A DNA stretch of 33,896 nucleotides from Candidatus Zixiibacteriota bacterium. GTDB taxonomy: Bacteria > Zixibacteria > MSB-5A5 > GN15 > PGXB01. The stretch's first letter is position 1, and each line of letters starts with the position of its first letter. The notes under the pieces were generated by a model. The model worked only from the letters and a program-made list of their open reading frames with translations. It did not search any database and was not told the DNA's origin. Both the position numbers and the translations under genes were made by a program. The stretch is from assembly GCA_900498245.1 (NCBI GenBank), contig LS998015.1:2868709-2902604 (forward strand), read 5' to 3'. Of this stretch, positions 1 through 9,266 are shown piece after piece.

Positions 1-35
1 TCGGGGTTAATTTCCCGAATATTCTCCCGGATTTC

Positions 36-64
36 AATATAGGCCAAACCGGGCAGAAGGTCAA
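36..64 (-). promoter_or_regulatory. Sigma70-type promoter reading leftward off the window
   Basis: On the minus strand a -35 box TTGACC (59-64) and a -10 box TATATT (36-41) are separated by exactly 17 bases. No gene follows inside the window, so it would serve a minus-strand gene beyond the left edge. Together with the plus-strand promoter at 150-178 it makes this a divergent promoter region. Bases 1-149 hold no other recognisable feature. Confidence 0.5.
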
Positions 65-149
65 GATAGAATTGAGGTTACAAAGGGGTTTTATTGACAA
101 ACGGATCCGGGCTTGAAGCCGGAATCGGCATCCTCTGAGAGCAATTCCC

Positions 150-178
150 TTGACTCCCTACGGTCAAAATGGTATATA
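150..178 (+). promoter_or_regulatory. Sigma70-type promoter of the malic enzyme gene
   Basis: TTGACT (150-155) and TATATA (173-178) are separated by 17 bases. The expected transcription start is near 185, giving a leader of about 45 nt that carries the AGGAGC ribosome binding site at 217-222 before the ATG at 229. Confidence 0.55.
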
Positions 179-228
179 TCTGCTTGTGAAAACTGGTACA
201 AACTTTTAGTCGAAATAGGAGCAATAGA

Positions 229-2490
229 ATGATTACCAAGCAACAGGCTCTTGATTACCATTCTAAGGGCAAGCCGGGGAAAATCGAAGTTACCTCGACC
301 AAGCCCTGCCAGACGCAATTGGATCTCTCCCTGGCATACACCCCCGGAGTGGCACAACCGTGTCTTGAAATCCACAAAAATCCGGCGGATGTATATAAAT
401 ACACTGCCAAGGGGAATCTGGTGGCGGTCGTTTCCAACGGAACGGCTGTTCTCGGTCTGGGAAATATCGGGGCCGCCGCCGGCAAACCGGTAATGGAGGG
501 GAAAGGGGTTCTATTCAAAAGATTTGCCGATATCGATGTGTTCGACATCGAACTCAATACCGAGAATCCCGATGAAATCATCAAATGCTGTCAGTTGTTG
601 GAACCGACCCTGGGCGGCATTAATCTGGAAGATATCAAGGCCCCGGAGTGCTTCTATATCGAAGAGACGCTTAAGGCCTCGATGAATATACCGGTTTTCC
701 ACGATGACCAGCACGGGACCGCCATTATATCCGGGGCGGCCCTGCTCAATGCTCTGGAGTTGGTCAAAAAAGATATTTCCAAAACAAGAGTTGTCTTTTC
801 CGGAGCCGGGGCCGCCGGTATCGCCTGCGCCAAGTTGTACTGCTCCCTCGGTGTCAATCCCGCCAATATTCTCATGACCGATTCCAAAGGGGTTATATAT
901 GAAGGGCGGGGAGATAAATTCAATAAGTACAAACAGGAATTCGTCCGTAAGACAGATCGTCATAATCTGGCCGAGGCGTTAAAAGATGCCGACGTTTTTG
1001 TCGGTGTTTCCGTGGCTAATGCCGTCACCCAGGATATGGTGAAATCAATGGCCAAGGATCCGATAATTTTCGCTATGGCCAATCCCGATCCGGAAATCAC
1101 CTATCCCGACGCCTGCGCCGCCCGCAAGGATGTTATCATGGCTACGGGCCGCTCCGACTATCCCAACCAGGTTAATAATGTCTTGGGATTCCCGTTCATA
1201 TTCCGCGGGGCTCTTGACACGCAGGCCACGGCTATCAACGAAGATATGAAAATCGCGGCGGTGCACGCCCTGGCTTCCCTGGCCAAAGAGGATGTTCCTG
1301 ATGAGGTGGCACGGGCCTATGGCGTGGAGCGATTCAAATTCGGGCGCGACTATATTATCCCCAAACCGTTCGACCGCCGTGTGCTGGTTTGGGAAGCATC
1401 GGCTATCGCCGCGGCGGCGATGAAGACCGGTGTCGCCCGGAGGCAGGTCGATATTGAAGAATATAAGCGGCAGCTGGGGATGCGTATCGGACGCGGACGT
1501 GCTGTCATGGAAGCCATGACCGCCAAAGCGCGAAGCAAATCGAAACGGGTGGTATTTCCCGAGGGGATGTCATCGCGGATTTTGAGAGCCGCTAAAGTGG
1601 CCGCTACGGAGAAAATTGCCGAGCCGATTCTGCTGGGGAACCTGGAGTCAATAAAAACCCTGGCCAAAGAACTCGAAATCAACCTGGACGGTATCGAAAT
1701 CATCGATCCGGCCACTTCGCCGAATCGAAATAAATACGGCGAGAAGTTCTATCAGAAGAGGCAGCGCCACGGTGTCACTCTCGACAGCGCCATCAGCACC
1801 ATGGCCAATCCAACCTATTTTGGGATCATGATGCTCGAAATGGGCGATTGCGACGCCGTATTATCAGGTGTAACCTCGGATTATCCCACTACCATGCGTC
1901 CGGCACTGCAGATTATTGGATTGAGGCCGGGGGTATCGCGGGTATCCGGATTGTTCGCCATGATCCAGAAGGATAAGGTCTATTTCTTCGCCGACACTAC
2001 CGTGAATGTAAATCCTAATGCGGAAGAGTTGGCCGAAATTGCCATAAATGCCGCCAATATGGCCAAGACTTTCAATATTGAGCCGCGCTTGGCAATGCTT
2101 TCTTTCTCGAACTTCGGCTCGGCCCGGTATCCCGAATCGGACAAAGTGGCGGCGGCCACCGCTATTGTCAGAAAGAAGGCCCCGGAGCTCATTGTCGACG
2201 GTGAAATGCAGGCCGATACGGCTTTATTGCCTGAACTGATGAAACGTCATTTCCCCTTCTCCAAACTGGATGGCGAAGCCAACGTCTTCATTTTCCCGGA
2301 TCTCAATTCGGGAAATATCGCCTATAAATTGCTGGAACAGATGGGCGGCCTGATGGCGGTTGGCCCGATTCTGATGGGCCTGGCCAGGCCGGTTCACGTC
2401 CTGCATCGTACCCTGGATGTCAATCAGATCATCGATATGGTCTCTATTGCCGTGACTCATGCCCAGATTTCAAGTGCATCCAAGACTTGA
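229..2490 (+). CDS. maeB: NADP-dependent malic enzyme fused to a phosphotransacetylase-like domain (MaeB type)
   Basis: The 753-residue product has the two-part MaeB architecture. Residues 1 to about 430 form the malic enzyme, which decarboxylates malate to pyruvate with reduction of NAD(P): Tyr37 in the AYTPGV motif and Lys92 in EGKGVLFK fit the catalytic Tyr/Lys pair, HDDQHGT lies at 158-164, and a GAGAAG nucleotide-binding loop is near 191-197. Residues from about 435 to 753 form a PTA_PTB domain, beginning KRVVFPEG. In characterised MaeB proteins this domain regulates the enzyme in response to acetyl-CoA and is not thought to catalyse acetyl transfer. Length is normal for the family. AGGAGC lies 6 nt before the ATG and supports this start. 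The gene is monocistronic: a promoter lies upstream and a hairpin terminator 18 nt after the stop. NADP preference is inferred from the family. Confidence 0.95.
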   Translation: MITKQQALDYHSKGKPGKIEVTSTKPCQTQLDLSLAYTPGVAQPCLEIHKNPADVYKYTAKGNLVAVVSNGTAVLGLGNIGAAAGKPVMEGKGVLFKRFADIDVFDIELNTENPDEIIKCCQLLEPTLGGINLEDIKAPECFYIEETLKASMNIPVFHDDQHGTAIISGAALLNALELVKKDISKTRVVFSGAGAAGIACAKLYCSLGVNPANILMTDSKGVIYEGRGDKFNKYKQEFVRKTDRHNLAEALKDADVFVGVSVANAVTQDMVKSMAKDPIIFAMANPDPEITYPDACAARKDVIMATGRSDYPNQVNNVLGFPFIFRGALDTQATAINEDMKIAAVHALASLAKEDVPDEVARAYGVERFKFGRDYIIPKPFDRRVLVWEASAIAAAAMKTGVARRQVDIEEYKRQLGMRIGRGRAVMEAMTAKARSKSKRVVFPEGMSSRILRAAKVAATEKIAEPILLGNLESIKTLAKELEINLDGIEIIDPATSPNRNKYGEKFYQKRQRHGVTLDSAISTMANPTYFGIMMLEMGDCDAVLSGVTSDYPTTMRPALQIIGLRPGVSRVSGLFAMIQKDKVYFFADTTVNVNPNAEELAEIAINAANMAKTFNIEPRLAMLSFSNFGSARYPESDKVAAATAIVRKKAPELIVDGEMQADTALLPELMKRHFPFSKLDGEANVFIFPDLNSGNIAYKLLEQMGGLMAVGPILMGLARPVHVLHRTLDVNQIIDMVSIAVTHAQISSASKT

Positions 2491-2508
2491 TAAAACCTTT
2501 TAGCGAAA

Positions 2509-2537
2509 AAGCCGGGATTCGTGTCCCGGCTTTTTTT
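2509..2537. terminator. Bidirectional intrinsic terminator between maeB and the rhomboid gene
   Basis: A perfect 9-bp stem (AAGCCGGGA 2509-2517 with TCCCGGCTT 2524-2532) closes a 6-nt loop and runs into a T tract on the plus strand. On the minus strand the A run at 2506-2510 supplies the U tract. It sits between converging genes and can serve both. Confidence 0.85.
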
Positions 2538-2563
2538 ATTCCAATTAAGATCGTCGGGCACTT

Positions 2564-3274
2564 TTAGGACCAATCAAGCCGATAAATTCTCTGACCGTCT
2601 CCCCGGTTCCGGCGCGAGGCAAAAATCTTGAATAATATCCACCCGAAGGCGAACCCTCCGACGTGGGCCATCCAGGCCACCCCACCCTGCGAAGTCGAAT
2701 CGATCATTGACATAAAGATTTGATAGAAGATCCAGAAGCCCAGCACTATGGCCGCCGGAATACGAATTACTCGAATAAAATAAAAAAGGAATATCAGGGT
2801 CAGAATTCGGGCGCGAGGATACAGGACAAAATAAGCACCCATAACACCCGCGATTGCCCCCGACGCGCCCACCAGCGGAATCTGAGAATTGGGACCGATC
2901 AAAATGAAAAGGCCGGCCGCGGCCAATCCCGATGCCAGATAGAACAGGATAAATTTTATCGGCCCAAGATAATCTTCGACGTTATTTCCGAACACCCAGA
3001 GAAAAAGCATATTCCCACCCAGATGGAGGAGGCCGCCATGAAGAAACATGCTGGTTAGAAGCGTCAAATATTCGGGAAAAGACGATCCCGGTATTGACGG
3101 TGTCATATGAAAAATATCATAAGGTATCAATGCGAATTGGGCGATAAAAAGCCGCAATTGCTGTTGAGGAAGAGTCGCTGAATAAAAGTAGATCAGTGTA
3201 TTGACAAGAATTATCGAGATTGTGACGATGGGCTTGCGATGGGTGGGATTATCATCTTTTAAAGGAATGAACAT
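2564..3274 (-). CDS. Rhomboid-family intramembrane serine protease
   Basis: This 236-residue polytopic membrane protein has the rhomboid signature: HGGLLHLGGN at 79-88 in the second core helix, GASGAIAG with the nucleophile Ser138, and the catalytic His204 in WMAHVGGFAFG. Six or so hydrophobic helices span residues 15-220. It begins with FIPLKDDNP, an N-terminus common in bacterial rhomboids. Rhomboids cleave membrane-anchored substrates within the bilayer; no substrate is evident here. It starts 3 nt after the stop of the M23 peptidase gene, so the two are almost certainly co-transcribed and translationally linked; GGGAAG lies upstream of the start inside the end of that gene. A role in envelope protein turnover together with the peptidase is inference. 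Confidence 0.9.
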   Translation of the reverse strand: MFIPLKDDNPTHRKPIVTISIILVNTLIYFYSATLPQQQLRLFIAQFALIPYDIFHMTPSIPGSSFPEYLTLLTSMFLHGGLLHLGGNMLFLWVFGNNVEDYLGPIKFILFYLASGLAAAGLFILIGPNSQIPLVGASGAIAGVMGAYFVLYPRARILTLIFLFYFIRVIRIPAAIVLGFWIFYQIFMSMIDSTSQGGVAWMAHVGGFAFGWILFKIFASRRNRGDGQRIYRLDWS

Positions 3275-3277
3275 AGC

Positions 3278-5545
3278 TCATTTCTTCCCGGCTTTTTTCC
3301 CTTGTCCGACACTGACGATGAACGATGTATTCAGGGTCCTGCTGTTTCCGGCGGCATCGGTGGCGCGCACCTGCAGTTGGTGCGAACCGCCGGCCAATTT
3401 GCGGTCCGGATAGGTCGATAAAATGCCCCGTTCCGGATCATATTCCGGTATCAGCCAGCGGCCGTCGAGAAGGATCTCAATGTCGCGGTCATCCTCGATG
3501 CCGGAAAAATCATCGGTCAAGCGGATTCTGATTTCCGGAAGACTGCTTCTCGTGACTTTCCTTTCGCCCGGAGAGACAAAATATATCTGTGGCGGTTCAG
3601 TATCTTTAATCAATGAAAATTTCCCCAGCGAATTACTCTTCACCGTCAATCTTCCGCCTCGTAATTCCGGCTTCATCCAAAGCCAGCCGTTGTTGGTGGC
3701 CCGGCACAATCCGATTCTTTTATCTTCCGGTCCCGTATACTTCATGGAAATAGAAATCGGATCGGCTAAGGGCTGAATCTGCGGATTAACATCGTACACC
3801 CCGGCCAAGATATTTTTGGTCTGCTGGAACCATCCGGTGGTCGGTTTTACTTCCAGATAAATCGGCTCATAGAAATTACTTCTATCACATAATACCTGAA
3901 TCTCTCCGTAACGCGGGAATAATATCGCCTCCGGCTTGGTTCCGACCAGGGCGATGGAAACATCTTTTGAGTATACGACTCTGTCATGATAGTACAATTC
4001 GAATCTGACAATTCCGGTGGTGATGGCGGGATTATAATAAAAGGCCGCAAAATTATCATTGGATAATGGTCGGGTGGCGATCTTTGCCGTATATCCGTCA
4101 TCATAAACGATCCCGACTTGCGGCGGGAAATACCACGGCGCCGCTGATCTTATTTTGAAATAAAGACCCTTATCGGCAAAATGATAATCCAGGTCAAAGC
4201 GGGGATTATCCCGGTCGGCAAGAGGTATGTAATGCTCATCTTTGAACCACCCCGATTTTCCGGTCACCTCGACATTAATCGCTTTCGGGCGGTTCTTGCC
4301 ATAAGGAAGCTCCAGTCGCAAATCGAGTGAATTTATCCGAGGGCTATTATTATCCTTCAATGCCTGCCACCGACCACTCCCCGAGGCCGCCAAAACAGTA
4401 ATGTTCTCGATATCAAGATTCCGGCTTTCCTCCGATGGCCGCAAATAAAGGACGGAGTCGCCGACCAGATCAAAATCGGTCAAGTCGCCGTGGGGTCCGA
4501 ATACAAACGAAAACTCAATTGTCGATTTATTTCCCGCCGCGTCATAAACCTCCACCAGGCCGCGATGAAGGCCATAGGCTTTTGAGGAGGCAGTCGGGAA
4601 AGTTCCGCCTTCCTTATATAGGGACTTGCTTCCGCTGAATTTGGAATCACCCTCCTGATACAAAACTATCCGGTAATCTTTATTTTCCGCCGCTCCGTAG
4701 TCATAACAGAGATCAACCAACCGGGTTTCGCCGTAATCATAACGATTGAACACGATATCATAGAAGATATAATCGTCTATCAGGAGCCGGGCCCTGTAAA
4801 TGTTCAATCTGGGCCCGCCAGGAAGCATCCGATCAAAGGCTTTAACCTCAATCCCGAACGGGGCATCGAGATAAACCGTCGAATCCAGAACATAATTATT
4901 ACTACCCTTAATTTTCCGAGCCGGACGATAATTTGCTCTCCGGCCGTCCCCGAAAAGAGTCCCTGAATCTACGTATGTGATTCCGATTCCCAATATCGAT
5001 GGCGGGATTTTATCCGACAGAGGAAAACCCTCAGTCAACGGATTCAATGGAATGTTATCGCTTGTCCGCTTTTCAAAATGCAGGTGCGGCGGTCCGGCGC
5101 CAGTCTGCCCCGAATAGGCGATAAGGTCTCCCGCTTTGAGCGGGAAAAAATCCGGTCTGAATTCATCATCGACATAATAGTGGCGTCTCTCATATTGGCG
5201 CTCCCTGACGATTTTTTCCAGCGGTCCCGAAAGCCGCGATAGATGGCCGAAAACATAGATATTGCCGTCATTGCCGCGAAGATACAGGGCTTTGCCATAG
5301 CCGTAGTACGAGTATTTAATCCGCCAAACATATCCGTCGACAGGAGAATAGACTTCCCGCCCTTCCACTCCACCCGTCCTAATATCCAGGCCACCATGAA
5401 AGTGAGCAACACGGTAGTCGCAAAAGCCGGACGACAATTCTATCTCTCCCTTAACGGGCCAGGACACTTTTTGTCCCAATGCCATAGCCGCTGTCGAAAG
5501 GACCAGAATTAAAGCCGTTCTAATTGCGGTCGATAGCTTAAGCAT
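3278..5545 (-). CDS. Exported M23 (LytM) family metallopeptidase with Ig-like C-terminal region
   Basis: The 755-residue product starts with a signal peptide (hydrophobic residues 9-23, likely cleavage near Ala22-Gly24). The LytM domain follows at about 30-165, with the zinc motif HGGLD (His50, Asp54), a GHLS motif with His101 and HLHFE (His154, His156), so the active site looks complete. M23 enzymes cleave peptidoglycan cross-bridges or stems. The remaining roughly 590 residues are beta-rich; the last 100 (IRLTDDFSGI near 640 to ATDAAGNSR) look like a bacterial Ig-like domain. This is far longer than minimal LytM enzymes, so the tail probably binds the cell wall or a partner. The gene is first in an operon with the rhomboid. 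There is no Shine-Dalgarno and the predicted promoter lies very close to the ATG. Confidence 0.88.
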   Translation of the reverse strand: MLKLSTAIRTALILVLSTAAMALGQKVSWPVKGEIELSSGFCDYRVAHFHGGLDIRTGGVEGREVYSPVDGYVWRIKYSYYGYGKALYLRGNDGNIYVFGHLSRLSGPLEKIVRERQYERRHYYVDDEFRPDFFPLKAGDLIAYSGQTGAGPPHLHFEKRTSDNIPLNPLTEGFPLSDKIPPSILGIGITYVDSGTLFGDGRRANYRPARKIKGSNNYVLDSTVYLDAPFGIEVKAFDRMLPGGPRLNIYRARLLIDDYIFYDIVFNRYDYGETRLVDLCYDYGAAENKDYRIVLYQEGDSKFSGSKSLYKEGGTFPTASSKAYGLHRGLVEVYDAAGNKSTIEFSFVFGPHGDLTDFDLVGDSVLYLRPSEESRNLDIENITVLAASGSGRWQALKDNNSPRINSLDLRLELPYGKNRPKAINVEVTGKSGWFKDEHYIPLADRDNPRFDLDYHFADKGLYFKIRSAAPWYFPPQVGIVYDDGYTAKIATRPLSNDNFAAFYYNPAITTGIVRFELYYHDRVVYSKDVSIALVGTKPEAILFPRYGEIQVLCDRSNFYEPIYLEVKPTTGWFQQTKNILAGVYDVNPQIQPLADPISISMKYTGPEDKRIGLCRATNNGWLWMKPELRGGRLTVKSNSLGKFSLIKDTEPPQIYFVSPGERKVTRSSLPEIRIRLTDDFSGIEDDRDIEILLDGRWLIPEYDPERGILSTYPDRKLAGGSHQLQVRATDAAGNSRTLNTSFIVSVGQGKKAGKK

Positions 5546-5557
5546 AAAAGTTGTAAC

Positions 5558-5586
5558 AAATTACCCCCAATGGGGTTCAATGTCAA
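5558..5586 (-). promoter_or_regulatory. Promoter of the M23 peptidase-rhomboid operon
   Basis: On the minus strand TTGACA (5581-5586) and TAATTT (5558-5563) are 17 bases apart. A small inverted repeat (CCCC-AAT-GGGG on the plus strand) sits within the spacer and could be an operator. The predicted transcription start is only about 6 nt before the ATG at 5545, so the transcript would be almost leaderless. Confidence 0.4.
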
Positions 5587-5625
5587 AATATTTTACTAAA
5601 AAGGATAGTCGGCTCAAATAGCGGC

Positions 5626-5653
5626 TTGCCAAATCCCAAATTTCCGATATATT
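5626..5653 (+). promoter_or_regulatory. Promoter of the PpiD-like foldase gene
   Basis: TTGCCA (5626-5631) and TATATT (5648-5653) are separated by 16 bases on the plus strand. The leader of about 35 nt contains the strong ribosome binding site AAGGAG (5682-5687), 8 nt before the ATG at 5696. Confidence 0.5.
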
Positions 5654-5695
5654 AGCGGTTTGTATTGAAAATAAAGCCTATAAGGAGTTCCATAA

Positions 5696-7534
5696 ATGTT
5701 TGCGTTCTTGAGGAAACTGATTGTCCCAATAATGGCAATTGTTCTGGTCCTATTTCTTGCTACCATCATTTTTCAGTGGGGAATGGAAATCACATCATCG
5801 AAGAGTATGGGCAAAGATACCGTGGGAATGGTCAACGGAGAGAAGGTCTCGATTCAGACTTTTGATCAATATTATAGTAACCTCCTGCGCAGTGAACAGG
5901 AAAAGGTCGACTACGATCTCCCCCCGGAGAAGATCGAAGAAATCAGGCGCCAGGCCTGGGATCAATTGGTAAGTGAACTTCTTATGCAACAGGAAATTGC
6001 CAAAAGAAATATATCGGTCAGCGATGATGAAATTTATGGATTCCTCAGAATGTATCCTCCGTCCGACCTCCAAAGTGCCCCGCAATTCATGACCGACGGC
6101 AAGTTTGATTATCAGAAATATGTCAACGCCATGGTCAACAAACAGAATGCTCCTTTCTGGGCCAGCGTGGAACAGTCGATAGTTCCAACTCTGAAGAAAT
6201 ACAAACTGCAGGAAGAAATTATCAATACGGTCCGGGTGACTCCGGCCGAAGTATTTGATGCTTTCAGACAGTCCAAGGATCAGGTCAAGATTGGAGTGAT
6301 TGTTGTACCCGGATATAAAGCGGCCCCGAATCTGCCGCCCCCCACCGCCGACGAACTGAAAAATTATTATGATTCCCATAAGGAGCAGTTTAAGGTCGGC
6401 AATCGGGCGACCTTAGAGATGGTCCTTTTCCCCAAGGAAGCGACTCAAAATGACTGGGATAAAGTCGGTGAAAGAATCAACGAAATATATGATTCGGCCA
6501 AAGCGGGGGCCGATTTTGCCCAGTTGGCTCGGGACTATTCTGAGGACAACTCCGCGCAAAACGGGGGGGATCTCGGATGGTTCACACGTAATCAAATGGT
6601 TCCCGAATTCGATACCGTCGTTTGGTCCCTGCAACCGGGCCGAATCAGCCGCCCGTTCAAGACCCGTTTCGGCTGGCACATAGTGAAACTACTGGGCAAG
6701 AAGACGGAAAAAGAAGCGCCTCCGGGAAAAACGGCCGCTGTTGACGTGGAGAAGGCCGATGCCGCCCATATTTTATTGAAAGTGTCTCCCTCGCAGGAAA
6801 CTTTGGACCAAATAAAATTGAACGCCTCCGATTTTGCCGGGACCGCCGCGACCAAAGGATTCGAGACGACCGCCAAGGATATGAATTATGAAATCAAAAC
6901 GACCACGCCTTTCGGCGAAAGAGGCTTTGTTCAATTCCTGGGTCAGGATCTGGCGGCGTCCGATTTTGCCTTCAATAATGAGGTCGGGAAAATATCGGAT
7001 GTGATGGAAAACAGTTCCGCTTATTATGTTCTCAAAGTGGCGTCTCACTTGCCCGAAGGGTATACTCCGCTGGATCAGGCCACGTCACAATTGACACAGT
7101 TTATTAATCAGGAGAAGGCACGTCAGAAGGCCCTCACCATGGCTAAATCAATATATGATGCCATTAAAAACGGTTCGACACCACAAAGAGCCGCCGAGCA
7201 GTACGGATTGCAGTATACGGAAACCGGTCTGATAAATGAAGATGCCAATATTCCCGGCGCTGGCAGATCACCGGAAATAATGGGCGCCGCCTTTGCCCTT
7301 AAAACTATCGGCGAATATTCGCAGCCTATTCCCCTTGCCGCCGGCGCCGCCATTGTCAGATTGCTGGAAAAAGTATCCCCTAACGTGGAAGAGTTCGGCA
7401 AAATTCAGGATTCCGTGAGAACGACGGTCCTGCAGAAAAAACAACAGGATGTCTATCAGCGCTGGTTTACGGATCTCTACAACAACGCCAAAATTCAAAG
7501 CAATTTGGACAAATTTTACAGTGGCAGTTATTGA
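5696..7534 (+). CDS. PpiD/SurA-like membrane-anchored peptidyl-prolyl isomerase
   Basis: The 612-residue product has a single N-terminal membrane anchor (about residues 6-28) and a periplasmic body, the topology of PpiD. A SurA-N-like helical region occupies about 35-220, including a conserved segment around ELLMQQEIAKR. A parvulin-type PPIase domain lies at about 238-335 (DFAQLARDYSED, NGGDLGWF, and FGWHIVKLL at its end). A more degenerate second parvulin-like region begins near 353 (ADAAHILLKV) and extends to about 560. Such proteins help newly exported polypeptides fold. The start is supported by AAGGAG 8 nt upstream. It is transcribed divergently from the M23 operon from a shared 150-base region. 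I leave the symbol empty because PpiD, PrsA-like and SurA-like proteins cannot be separated on this evidence. Confidence 0.88.
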   Translation: MFAFLRKLIVPIMAIVLVLFLATIIFQWGMEITSSKSMGKDTVGMVNGEKVSIQTFDQYYSNLLRSEQEKVDYDLPPEKIEEIRRQAWDQLVSELLMQQEIAKRNISVSDDEIYGFLRMYPPSDLQSAPQFMTDGKFDYQKYVNAMVNKQNAPFWASVEQSIVPTLKKYKLQEEIINTVRVTPAEVFDAFRQSKDQVKIGVIVVPGYKAAPNLPPPTADELKNYYDSHKEQFKVGNRATLEMVLFPKEATQNDWDKVGERINEIYDSAKAGADFAQLARDYSEDNSAQNGGDLGWFTRNQMVPEFDTVVWSLQPGRISRPFKTRFGWHIVKLLGKKTEKEAPPGKTAAVDVEKADAAHILLKVSPSQETLDQIKLNASDFAGTAATKGFETTAKDMNYEIKTTTPFGERGFVQFLGQDLAASDFAFNNEVGKISDVMENSSAYYVLKVASHLPEGYTPLDQATSQLTQFINQEKARQKALTMAKSIYDAIKNGSTPQRAAEQYGLQYTETGLINEDANIPGAGRSPEIMGAAFALKTIGEYSQPIPLAAGAAIVRLLEKVSPNVEEFGKIQDSVRTTVLQKKQQDVYQRWFTDLYNNAKIQSNLDKFYSGSY

Positions 7535-7557
7535 TAAATTGGGAATAATGATCCAAG

Positions 7558-7585
7558 AAAGGACGCATTCGGCGTCCTTTTTTTT
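7558..7585. terminator. Intrinsic terminator after the PpiD-like gene
   Basis: GGACGC (7561-7566) pairs with GCGTCC (7572-7577) around a 5-nt loop and is followed by nine T residues. The AAA before the stem gives a short U tract on the other strand, where the carbon-nitrogen hydrolase gene ends at 7591, so it may work in both directions. Confidence 0.85.
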
Positions 7586-7590
7586 GGACC

Positions 7591-8376
7591 TCAAAGATTG
7601 GAATCGGTAATATCGATTGTACTATGCTTTTTTTTGTCTCGAAATTCCCGCAATTCGGTTATATCAAAAACCCCAGTCAATATGCAAGGGTCCATTTCCG
7701 AGGAGATATCGACCCTCTGCACTATTCCCCAGGGCGCGGCGATTAGCGATCTTCCCTGAAGCGGTTTTCCAAAAAGCTGACCTGCGCCGCAGCACTTAAC
7801 GATAAATGCCCCGGCTTCCTGCGCTCCGCTCAAATAAATATCATTGTCTCGCTTATGCTTCTCGACACGGGACTCACCGGGCCGATAAGGCGAGGTGGTC
7901 GGGATGAAAATGATATCCACCCCATATTCGCCCAGAAGACCAAAAAGCACGGGATTTAGGGCGTCGGCACAAATGAGGATCCCGATTTTAATGTCATCGA
8001 TCTCCTTAACAAATATTCTATCTCCCGGCAGAATCCCCTTGGCTATTTCACCGCTGACAGGGTTCAATTTGCGATAGCGGCCGATTATGTCCCCGCGATC
8101 AAAAACATAAGAACTGTTGTAAAACAAATCATTGTCAGCTTCAACCACAGAGCCGCCAATCAAACAGGTATTGAGACTTCCGGACAGATCCTTCAGGAGC
8201 GCCAAATTTTCTTTGACATCGAGAGCCGGCCGAATAAAATCGACGGCCTCGGGCCCGATGAGACAATATTCCGGAAGACATACAAAATCGGGCCGTTGTT
8301 TGAAAATAAAGAGCCTTTCCTCCGTCGAAAGCCTGTCCCCTAACCGACTCTGTACTGCGCAAACTTTTATCAGCAT
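7591..8376 (-). CDS. Carbon-nitrogen hydrolase (nitrilase superfamily)
   Basis: The 261-residue protein carries the complete nitrilase-superfamily triad in the expected order: Glu36 (CLPEYCL), Lys103 (RYRKLNP) and the nucleophile Cys136 (GILICADAL). Length is normal for a stand-alone amidase. The family cleaves non-peptide C-N bonds in amides, carbamoyl compounds or nitriles. The sequence does not reveal the substrate, and I see no marker for NAD synthase, Lnt or beta-ureidopropionase. It lies 84 nt downstream of the FAD-binding protein gene on the same strand and is probably co-transcribed. The upstream ribosome binding site is weak. Confidence 0.85.
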   Translation of the reverse strand: MLIKVCAVQSRLGDRLSTEERLFIFKQRPDFVCLPEYCLIGPEAVDFIRPALDVKENLALLKDLSGSLNTCLIGGSVVEADNDLFYNSSYVFDRGDIIGRYRKLNPVSGEIAKGILPGDRIFVKEIDDIKIGILICADALNPVLFGLLGEYGVDIIFIPTTSPYRPGESRVEKHKRDNDIYLSGAQEAGAFIVKCCGAGQLFGKPLQGRSLIAAPWGIVQRVDISSEMDPCILTGVFDITELREFRDKKKHSTIDITDSNL

Positions 8377-8460
8377 GAAATTCCAGCCACTTTCATATTA
8401 TTTATACGCCGACCCGGCTTAACCGGTTACCGAAAGAATTACTTAATTGATCCTTCGGTT

Positions 8461-9225
8461 TCAGTTGAAAGTGTCTATCAGAGGCAAAATTTGCTTCGGA
8501 TCGAATTTGCGTTTTATTTTGAGGGAATAACCAGAAGCGACATCGTCATCAGGACGCTGATATAATTTGAGGAATTTTCGATATTCAAACGGGAGCATTT
8601 TCAGATTTTGGTATTCTTCCTGGAGCGAAAGGGGAAGTACCCTCAGGGTAGCGACCGCAATTAATCCGAGAAGTCCCCACGATGGCGAAAATATCTTCAC
8701 AATATCATATCCGGAAACCGATTTGAAGCAGGCCGAACCGGGCTTGATAATTTCCCCTTCGGGCGTAGCAATTTCGGCCATAAGAAAATAGCGACTTAAC
8801 GGCAAAACGTGTTCGTTTTGATAGGCTGACAGGCCGGCCGCCAGGGCACCACCGACCGAACCGACATAGGGAAGTCCGGAATGAGGAAGGAATAAGTTGA
8901 ATTCCTTCAATTCACGATTGATTTCGCGAAGGGGAAAGCCGGACCCGACAATAATATAGAAATCATCGGGGACAATCCTGAACATGGTGTTCATCCGGTC
9001 TGTCCTGATTGTCACCAGTCCTTCGAATTTTCGGCCCATCGGATCAATTTGATTGCCAAAGCCGGTGATAAACAATGGAAATTCATATCTGTTGGCCAAA
9101 ACAAAGAGCTGTGCCGCTTCGGAAGCCGACTCCGGATGAAAAGTGGGGATCCCTTTCTGATATGTCAGCCGATCTTCCGGGAATTCCGACAATATTACTT
9201 TAATAAAATCCACAAGTTTAATCAC
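8461..9225 (-). CDS. Short GlcE-like FAD-binding (FAD_binding_4) protein
   Basis: The 254-residue product matches the FAD-binding half of the vanillyl-alcohol-oxidase/PCMH fold: TFHPESASEAAQLFVLA in the N-terminal part, a FITGFGNQ loop, IVGSGFPLREINREL, LPYVGSVGGALAAG, and a VSGYDIVKIF segment like the GYD motif of the glycolate oxidase subunit GlcE. The substrate-cap domain of GlcD-type enzymes is absent, and the protein is shorter than GlcE, so it may be a subunit or a non-catalytic flavoprotein; no GlcD or GlcF partner is in the window. The start codon is GTG (9223-9225); an in-frame stop four codons upstream rules out a longer protein. The start is 41 nt from the divergent paralogue array. 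Confidence 0.75.
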   Translation of the reverse strand: MIKLVDFIKVILSEFPEDRLTYQKGIPTFHPESASEAAQLFVLANRYEFPLFITGFGNQIDPMGRKFEGLVTIRTDRMNTMFRIVPDDFYIIVGSGFPLREINRELKEFNLFLPHSGLPYVGSVGGALAAGLSAYQNEHVLPLSRYFLMAEIATPEGEIIKPGSACFKSVSGYDIVKIFSPSWGLLGLIAVATLRVLPLSLQEEYQNLKMLPFEYRKFLKLYQRPDDDVASGYSLKIKRKFDPKQILPLIDTFN

Positions 9226-9237
9226 GAGACAATCTTA

Positions 9238-9266
9238 TTGAAATTGAGACTTCAAGTCAATAGATT
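9238..9266 (+). promoter_or_regulatory. Candidate promoter of the paralogue array
   Basis: TTGAAA (9238-9243) and TAGATT (9261-9266) are spaced by 17 bases. The -10 box abuts the ATG at 9267, so transcription would begin near 9273, inside the longest reading frame. If the promoter is real, translation of the first paralogue must begin at a downstream codon such as GTG at 9303. Confidence 0.3.

Noticed and set aside
5795-6379. A 194-codon minus-strand frame inside the PpiD-like gene
   Set aside because: Antisense shadow of a well-supported gene, with no domain or start signal.
8420-8429. 10-bp palindrome TAACCGGTTA between the FAD-protein and hydrolase genes
   Set aside because: Short, no associated promoter of quality; expected by chance at this length.
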